DNA from: Spartobacteria bacterium
Lineage (GTDB): Bacteria; Verrucomicrobiota; Verrucomicrobiia; Chthoniobacterales; UBA10450
Direction: 5' to 3'
DNA length: 64,000 nucleotides
Assembly (NCBI GenBank): GCA_003167555.1
Contig: PMSN01000023.1
Coordinates: forward strand, 1 to 64,000
The position numbers were made by a program, and so were the translations under genes. Positions 58,770 through 64,000 of the stretch are shown here, piece after piece (position 1 is the stretch's first letter; each line of letters opens with the position of its first letter). Below the pieces are notes generated by a model. That model had not been told where the DNA came from, did not search any database, and was given only the letters and a program-made list of their open reading frames with translations.

Positions 58770-61289
58770 ATGATTTCTTGCATCTCGCGGTTTGTTTGGA
58801 GAACGGTTGCTTTCCTTTTCGTGAGCACAGGCGCCACGCGCGCGGCCGATCTGCCGCCGCGGATGTTTCCGCAGCCGATGAACGCCGCGGAGATTCAGCT
58901 CGCGCTCCAGAAACTGAACGTGCTTGGCCGCGTGCTCTACGTGGCCGCGCATCCTGACGATGAGAACACGAATCTCATCGGGCTTTGGGCGAATGGTTCG
59001 CTTTACGACACCGCCTATCTTTCCGTCACGCGTGGCGATGGTGGGCAGAACCTGATCGGGCCCGAGCTGGGCGAGCGCCTCGGTGTGATCCGCACCCAGG
59101 AACTTCTCGCCGCGCGCCGGCTCGATCATGGCCAGCAATTTTTCACGCGCGCGATCGATTTCGGCTTTTCGAAAAGCGCGGCCGAAACACTGCGCATTTG
59201 GGACCGCGACAAAATTCTTTCCGACATCGTCTGGCAGATTCGCCGCCTCCGGCCGGATGTGGTCGTGACGCGTTTCAGTCCCGAGGACGACAAGACGCAC
59301 GGCCATCACACCGCTTCGGCGATTCTCGCGCGCGAAGCGTTTCAAGCTGCGGGCGATCCGAAAAGTTTTCCGGAACAATTGGCTTTCGTCGAACCTTGGA
59401 GACCGACACGGCTGGTTTGGAACACATCGCCGTTTTTTTTCTCGAATCGAAATCTGCCGTTCGATCCGACCGGCCTCGCCACGATGGAAGCCGGCGGTTT
59501 CAATCCGCTCCTCGGAAAAGCTTTCACCGAAATCGCGGCCGCGAGTCTGAGCATGCACAAGAGCCAGGGTGTCGGCAGCCCGCCGCGGCGCGGCGCGCGC
59601 AAAGAATATTTCAAGGTGCTCGAGGGCGCGCCGATCACGAGCGAATTGTTCGATGGCGTGGACACGCGATGGTCGCGCGTCCCGAAATCGGAAGCGATCG
59701 CGGAGAAGGTGAAGCAACTTCTGGCGACGTTTGTCCCCGCGGACCCGGCGGCGTCGATTCCGAAATTGTTGGACCTGCGCAACGCTCTTCGTCAGGCGGG
59801 TCCGAATGAATGGTTCGTGGCGAAGTGCGGCGAAGTCGATTCCATCATCGCGGCGTGTCTCGGTTTGCACATCGAAAGCTCGACGACGAATGCGGTCGTG
59901 ACCGCCGGGCAGCCATTGCCGATAAAACTCGAAGCGATCAATCGTTCCAAGGTGCCAGTGCAATTGGTCGAGGCACGAACGCCGGTTTCAAACGAGGAGT
60001 TGCGATTCGATTTACCGCTGCCCACTGACCAGTTCGTCGCGAAAGATCTCGCGCCGATGGTGCCGAAGGACGTTACGTGGACGCAGCCGTATTGGCTCCG
60101 AAAACCAGCTGCGCCGGGCACGTTCGCAGTCGATGATCAAAAGCTGATTGGCTTGCCGGAGAACCCGCCTTCGTTTCCGGTGGAAGTCATCTTGCACGTG
60201 GGCGACCAGGATTTGCGCTATCTCGTCGACACGAAATTTCGCACGGTCGATCCCATCGCGGGTGAATTGCGGCAGGCGCTCGTCATCGCGCCGCCGGTCT
60301 TCGCGAACCTGCCGAACCCGGTCTTCGTTTTTGGTGACGACAAACCGAAATCGATTCAGGTGCGCGTGACCGCTTCCACCGGCGCGGTCCATGGCCAACT
60401 CAAACTTGAGGCGCCGAAAGGATGGCGGATTGAGCCGGCGTCTGTTCCGGTGGAGTTGAAGGCGGCTGACGCGGAATTCTTTGCGGGCTTCACTATTCAT
60501 CCGCCGCCGGACGCGAGCGAAGGAACGCTGCGCGCCGCCGTGACGGTTGATGGACGCGACTACTCTTTCGCGCGCGAACGCATTTCCTATCCGCATATCG
60601 GCGTCCACATTTTAATGCCGCCCGCGGAAGCGAAAATCGTGCGCGCCGACATTCGGAAAAAAGGGGAGCTGATCGCTTACATCCCGGGCGCGGGCGACGA
60701 GATTCCGCAAAGCCTCGAGCAAATCGGATACAACGTGAAGACACTCGATGCGGCCGAAATCACCGCCGATAACTTGAAGCGATTCGACGCGGTCGTCCTC
60801 GGCATTCGCGCCTACAACACGCAGGAGCGGATCACGAAGTGGCTGCCGGAGTTGCTCGCTTATGTGCAGGCCGGCGGCGTAGTCGTCGCGCAATACAACA
60901 CGACGGCGGACCTGAAAACGAAAGAGATCGGGCCATTCCCGCTCGAGATTTCGCGCGATCGCGTGACCGATGAAACGGCTGAGATGCGGATTCTCGCGCC
61001 GGACCATCCGATAATGAACACGCCGAACAAAATCACCGCCGAAGATTTCAAAGGCTGGGTGCAGGAGCGCGGACTCTATTTTCCGAACAAATGGGACGCC
61101 GCCTGGACACCGATTTTGTCGTGCAACGATCCCGGCGAAAAACCGCTCGATGGCGGATTGCTCGTGGCCAAATCAGGCAAGGGCTATTTCGTTTACACTG
61201 GCCTCTCGTGGTTCCGGCAGCTGCCCGCCGGCGCTCCCGGGGCCTATCGCCTCTTCGCCAACATGGTCTCGCTCCGCGGCGCGAAATGA
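58770..61289 (+). CDS. PIG-L family deacetylase with large C-terminal region, secreted
   Basis: ATG 58770 gives 839 residues with a signal peptide (FVWRTVAFLFVSTGATRAAD). The PIG-L domain has VLYVAAHPDDENTNLIGLWA (the PHPDDE-type metal motif, near residue 58) and the second metal site KTHGHHTASAIL (near residue 180). Domain end ~300; residues 375-600 look like beta sandwiches, and ~610-839 resemble a class I glutamine-amidotransferase-like or ThuA-like Rossmann fold (IAYIPGAGDEIPQSLEQIGY, VVAQYNTTADLK). PIG-L enzymes remove acetyl groups from N-acetylglucosamine-type sugars. An in-frame TTG at 58713 is less likely. Possible role: scavenging acetylated glycans. Confidence 0.85.
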   Translation: MISCISRFVWRTVAFLFVSTGATRAADLPPRMFPQPMNAAEIQLALQKLNVLGRVLYVAAHPDDENTNLIGLWANGSLYDTAYLSVTRGDGGQNLIGPELGERLGVIRTQELLAARRLDHGQQFFTRAIDFGFSKSAAETLRIWDRDKILSDIVWQIRRLRPDVVVTRFSPEDDKTHGHHTASAILAREAFQAAGDPKSFPEQLAFVEPWRPTRLVWNTSPFFFSNRNLPFDPTGLATMEAGGFNPLLGKAFTEIAAASLSMHKSQGVGSPPRRGARKEYFKVLEGAPITSELFDGVDTRWSRVPKSEAIAEKVKQLLATFVPADPAASIPKLLDLRNALRQAGPNEWFVAKCGEVDSIIAACLGLHIESSTTNAVVTAGQPLPIKLEAINRSKVPVQLVEARTPVSNEELRFDLPLPTDQFVAKDLAPMVPKDVTWTQPYWLRKPAAPGTFAVDDQKLIGLPENPPSFPVEVILHVGDQDLRYLVDTKFRTVDPIAGELRQALVIAPPVFANLPNPVFVFGDDKPKSIQVRVTASTGAVHGQLKLEAPKGWRIEPASVPVELKAADAEFFAGFTIHPPPDASEGTLRAAVTVDGRDYSFARERISYPHIGVHILMPPAEAKIVRADIRKKGELIAYIPGAGDEIPQSLEQIGYNVKTLDAAEITADNLKRFDAVVLGIRAYNTQERITKWLPELLAYVQAGGVVVAQYNTTADLKTKEIGPFPLEISRDRVTDETAEMRILAPDHPIMNTPNKITAEDFKGWVQERGLYFPNKWDAAWTPILSCNDPGEKPLDGGLLVAKSGKGYFVYTGLSWFRQLPAGAPGAYRLFANMVSLRGAK

Positions 61290-61306
61290 AACAAACGAGG
61301 ATTGTC

Positions 61307-61410
61307 TTAGCGCCGGAGGCGCGATGAAATACAGCCTGGAGTGAAGCGCAGCGGAACTCCGGGAAACAGATTCAAAAATGACCAAGCCCCTGACAAGGGG
61401 CGACGGAGAA
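61307..61410. repeat. REP-like element, left flank of the RAYT gene
   Basis: The element starts with a TAGCGCC(G/A)GAGGCGC-type palindrome, then AACTCCGGG-type and AGCCCCTGACAAGGGGC-type hairpins. The same order of elements (CGCC-palindrome, ACAGCC[CT]GGAGT, CCCCTG-CAAGGGG) recurs at 62023-62128. Confidence 0.8.
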
Positions 61411-61420
61411 CCGAGTTGCG

Positions 61421-61867
61421 TTAAAGGTAACGCTCATCAAATGGCAGGCCATGCGCCTTCAACAAAACTTTGAACTCCTCGAGGAATGAAACGCGCCGAT
61501 GATGTTCCTCTTGGTTCTCGATGTAACGATGAACCCTGGACACCTGCGACTCACTTACCGTGAATGCGCCATATCCTTCCTGCGACGCGAATCCTGCGGC
61601 GTCGTTGAATGCTCGCGAAATCCAGCTAGAGGAGTTTGCCTTAATTTCGCCGACGATCTTGGAGATCGCTTTATCCTGCCGCAATTTCGCCAGGATGTGG
61701 ACATGATCCGCCGTTCCGTTAACGACCAGAGCGATTCCTTGTTCGCTGCGAATTGCGCCGCCGAGGTATTGATGAATTCTGGGACGGATTGCTGCGGTCA
61801 GCCACGGCTCGCGGCCCTTTGTCGCAAAGACAATATGATAGAGCAGATTGCAATAGGAGGAACTCAT
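61421..61867 (-). mobile_element. REP-associated tyrosine transposase (RAYT, IS200-like Y1 transposase)
   Basis: The 148-residue protein has the Y1_Tnp fold: LLYHIVFATKGREPWLTAAI at the N-terminus, the HUH-type metal motif GTADHVHILAKL (near residue 55), and the catalytic tyrosine in VHRYIENQEEHH (near residue 115). RAYTs cut and join single-stranded REP hairpins and are thought to spread them. The gene is bracketed by REP elements at 61307-61410 on its 3' side and at 61886-61978 and 62023-62128 on its 5' side, as expected for an autonomous RAYT-REP unit. It appears complete. Confidence 0.92.
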
Positions 61868-61885
61868 CTAGGCGCGTCTTTCCAT

Positions 61886-61978
61886 CGCCCCGTGTCAGGG
61901 CCTTTGTTCTTTTTGCATCATACACCCGGAGTTCCGCTTTGCTCCACTCCGGGCTTTAGCTCCAGCGCACCCTCCGGG
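61886..61978. repeat. REP-like element in inverted orientation, 5' of the RAYT gene
   Basis: CCCCGTGTCAGGG, ACTCCGGGCTTTAGCTCC and CCGGAGT segments appear in opposite order and orientation to 61307-61410. It forms an inverted pair (BIME-like) with 62023-62128. Confidence 0.7.
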
Positions 61979-62022
61979 TTCTGTCAAAGGAACGTGTCGC
62001 TCGCTTGCGTGAGGTTTCAAAG

Positions 62023-62128
62023 TTTTAGCGCCGAAGGCGCGGTGGATTACAGCCCGGAGTGCAGCGCAGCAAACTCCGGGAATAGGTTGCAAATGTTCTC
62101 AAACCCCTGCCAAGGGGTGACGGAGAAT
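62023..62128. repeat. REP-like element, direct copy 5' of the RAYT gene
   Basis: TAGCGCCGAAGGCGC, GATTACAGCCCGGAGT, AACTCCGGGAATAGG and CCCCTGCCAAGGGGTGACGG follow in the same order as in 61307-61410. The region 61868-62169 holds only these elements. Confidence 0.8.
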
Positions 62129-62169
62129 GGGTTCACATCGAACCGCAGGGTACCTGCAGGACATATGAA

Positions 62170-62289
62170 ATGACCGAACACGATCACCCTCCGTTTTTCG
62201 CGACCTGGCGCAAGGCCTATTGGTTCGCCATCGCTCTCTTCGCGCTTGAAGTCGCGTTGCTTTACGCCTTCACTCTGCGGTTTTCGTGA
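62170..62289 (+). CDS. Short membrane protein coupled to the symporter
   Basis: ATG 62170 to TGA 62289 encodes 39 residues: TEHDHPPFFATWRKAYWFAI, then a hydrophobic helix ALFALEVALLYAFTLRFS. Its stop overlaps the GTG start of the symporter (GTGA, 62286-62289), so it is translated with it. This layout resembles the small subunits found with sodium/solute symporters. Too short for most gene callers. Confidence 0.75.
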   Translation: MTEHDHPPFFATWRKAYWFAIALFALEVALLYAFTLRFS

Positions 62290-63983
62290 ACCGGCTCGAT
62301 TACATCGTCCTGCTTGCGACGATCATCGCCATTCCACTCTACGGACTTTGGCGCACCTATGATCACCCAAACCTTCGCCAATATCTCAAGGGCGACGCGA
62401 GCATTCGCTGGGGAACCATCGGCCTTTCCGTTCTCGCAACCCAAGCCGGCCCGATCACTTTCCTCTCCATGCCGGGACAGGCCTACGAAAGCGGGATCGG
62501 ATTCATCCAAAATTATTTCGGCCAACCCTTCGCGCTCGTTGTCGTCTGCGCGATTTTCGTTCCGATTTATCAGCGGCTGAAAGTTTTCACCGCTTACGAA
62601 TATCTCGGCCAGCGCTTCGATCAAAAAACGCGGCTGCTCGGCGCGTTCCTCTTCCTCATCCAACGCGGCATCGCCGCCGGCATCACGATCTACGCGCCCG
62701 CCATTATTCTTTCCGCATTGCTCGGCTGGGACTTGAATCTCACCATCTGGCTCGCGGGCGGATTCGTCATCGCCTACACGGTTGTCGGCGGCACGAAGAT
62801 CGTCAGCCTCACGCAACGCTACCAGATCATGGTCATCCTCATCGGCATGGCTCTGGCCTTCGGCATCGCCGTGCATCGCCTCCCCGATGACTTGTCGTTC
62901 ACGAGCGCGCTCTCCATTGCGGGCAAAATGGGGAAACTCCAGGCGGTCGATTTTTCCCTCGACCCGTCCCGGCGCTACACTTTCTGGTCGGGGATTCTCG
63001 GCGGCTTCTTTCTTTCGCTCTCGTATTTCGGCGCCGACCAATCGCAGGTGCAGCGTTATCTCGCCGGCGGTTCGTTGCGCGCGAGCCGGATCGGTCTGCT
63101 CTTCAACGCGATCGTGAAAGTGCCGATGCAGTTTCTCATCCTGCTCCTCGGCGCGATGGTTTTTCTTTTCTATCAATTCGAAAAACCGCCCATGTTTTTC
63201 AATCAGCCGACGTATCAGCGCGCGATTGAGCGCGGCTACGGCCCGCAACTCACGGTGTTGCAGTCGCAGTTCGACGATGTCTTCGCGCAGAAGCGCGACG
63301 CCATGCACGCGATGTCCGCACCTTCCGCGGAGAATTCGCCGGCCCTCACCGCGCAAGTCCGCGAGCTCGACGCCAAGGCGCGCGGCATTCGCGACGACAC
63401 CAAAAAAATCCTCGAACAGGCCGGTGCGAGTCCGAAGAGCAAGGACTCCGATTACGTTTTCATCACGTTTGTCCTGCATCATTTGCCGCATGGCGTCGTG
63501 GGCCTGCTCGTGGCGGTGATTTTTTGCGCAACGATGTCGGCAACTTCCGCGGTCTTGAACGCACTCGGTTCCACGACCGCCATCGATCTCTACCGCCCGC
63601 TCATCCGGCCGAAGGCAAGCGACCATCACTACGTCGTCGCGACACGATGGCTGACGGCGGCGTGGGGATTGGTGGCTATCGCGGTCGCCTCGTTCGCGAG
63701 CCTGGTCGAAAATCTCATCGAAGCCGGCAACATCCTCGGCTCAGTTTTTTACGGCAGCATTCTCGGGCTTTTCCTGGTCGCGTTCTTCATGCGCAAGGTG
63801 CGCGGCACAGCGGTTTTCTTTGCCGCCGTCATCGCGCAAACGCTCGTGCTCGTTCTCTTCTTCACCTCCAGCATCGGTTATCTTTGGTATAATGTGATCG
63901 GCTGCACGGCGGTGCTGTTGTTTGCCTGGATCCTGCAACTAACGCTCTTCCGGAATACGCAGCCGGCTACCATTCCATCGTGA
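62286..63983 (+). CDS. Sodium/solute symporter (SSS family)
   Basis: GTG 62286 gives 565 residues with about 13 transmembrane helices. SSS-like segments are WGTIGLSVLATQAGPITFLS, IRDDTKKILEQAGASPKS in a long loop near residue 360, and LHHLPHGVVGLLVAVIFCAT near residue 395. The family couples Na+ entry to uptake of sugars, amino acids or carboxylates; the substrate cannot be told. The gene ends 17 bp before the window edge, is complete, and is co-translated with the 39-residue protein upstream. Confidence 0.9.
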   Translation: MNRLDYIVLLATIIAIPLYGLWRTYDHPNLRQYLKGDASIRWGTIGLSVLATQAGPITFLSMPGQAYESGIGFIQNYFGQPFALVVVCAIFVPIYQRLKVFTAYEYLGQRFDQKTRLLGAFLFLIQRGIAAGITIYAPAIILSALLGWDLNLTIWLAGGFVIAYTVVGGTKIVSLTQRYQIMVILIGMALAFGIAVHRLPDDLSFTSALSIAGKMGKLQAVDFSLDPSRRYTFWSGILGGFFLSLSYFGADQSQVQRYLAGGSLRASRIGLLFNAIVKVPMQFLILLLGAMVFLFYQFEKPPMFFNQPTYQRAIERGYGPQLTVLQSQFDDVFAQKRDAMHAMSAPSAENSPALTAQVRELDAKARGIRDDTKKILEQAGASPKSKDSDYVFITFVLHHLPHGVVGLLVAVIFCATMSATSAVLNALGSTTAIDLYRPLIRPKASDHHYVVATRWLTAAWGLVAIAVASFASLVENLIEAGNILGSVFYGSILGLFLVAFFMRKVRGTAVFFAAVIAQTLVLVLFFTSSIGYLWYNVIGCTAVLLFAWILQLTLFRNTQPATIPS

Positions 63984-64000
63984 TGGGCGCGCCGATCATT

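Noticed and set aside
61307-62128. Repeat-rich region as a possible CRISPR array
   Set aside because: The repeats are few, palindromic, in mixed orientation and flank a Y1 transposase; there are no regular spacers and no cas genes.
62262-63629. 455-codon minus-strand frame
   Set aside because: It is antisense to the sodium symporter; Arg/Glu/Asp-rich composition is typical of a shadow frame.

Overview
The window is high-GC, gene-dense bacterial DNA. It looks like a soil member of the Verrucomicrobiota (Chthoniobacterales/Udaeobacter-like), although this placement is an inference. Support comes from an EF-P with a PGNLRAF loop, TreY, a two-part CcsA, duplicated MacB/FtsX permeases, several families of palindromic intergenic repeats and a REP-associated transposase. 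No rRNA operon and no complete tRNA gene were seen.

Region 1 (1-14854) is the right-hand part of an integrated mobilizable element. It carries a VirD4-like coupling ATPase, a small membrane protein, a ParA-like ATPase and a short HTH-like protein on the minus strand. These are separated by an inverted-repeat-rich gap (possible oriT) from a divergent 948-residue TrwC/TraI-type relaxase-helicase. The right end has a zinc-ribbon membrane protein, an excisionase-like protein, a tyrosine integrase and a possible HEPN protein. It ends at a 45-bp fragment of the 3' end of a tRNA-Val(GAC) gene (14810-14854), read here as an attachment site. The intact tRNA and the left end should lie left of the window. 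Between the relaxase tail gene and the zinc-ribbon gene sits a four-gene cargo operon (7313-12017): a nucleoside-phosphorylase-fold protein, a predicted beta-propeller, a GMC-type flavoprotein oxidoreductase and a protein I do not recognise. It is bounded by a roughly 83% identical 70-bp direct repeat made from the 3' end of the preceding gene.

Region 2 (14944-21150) is a tight four-gene alpha-mannoside operon: GH47, GH92, FucP/GluP-type sugar permease and ROK sugar kinase. Region 3 (21234-23563) is a more AT-rich two-gene island: a dCTP-deaminase-family protein and a GNAT-ASCH fusion, a candidate nucleotide-handling or defence pair. Region 4 (23661-42231) is mostly housekeeping: CcsA, TraB/GumN, PTS IIA, ArgS, TreY, an M50-like membrane protease, EF-P, KdsD, two glycosyltransferases, a PBP1A with Thr in place of the usual catalytic Ser, and MidA.

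Region 5 (41014-45772) holds a three-gene cupredoxin/histidine kinase/outer-membrane barrel operon and a Fic protein preceded by two evenly spaced AGTCAA arrays. Region 6 (46412-53400) has a duplicated-type ABC permease, a PQQ-like propeller, small secreted or membrane proteins and a patatin-like lipase. Region 7 (53436-57454) is the most interesting candidate system: an nSTAND1-WD40-like NTPase and a small helical protein that share a nearly identical 33-residue Gly/Thr-rich N-terminal motif resembling prion-like amyloid-signalling motifs. A membrane-anchored patatin lipase lies convergent to it. Region 8 (57654-63983) has DUF2911, PIG-L deacetylase, a RAYT transposase flanked by its REP repeats, and a small membrane protein translationally coupled to a sodium/solute symporter.
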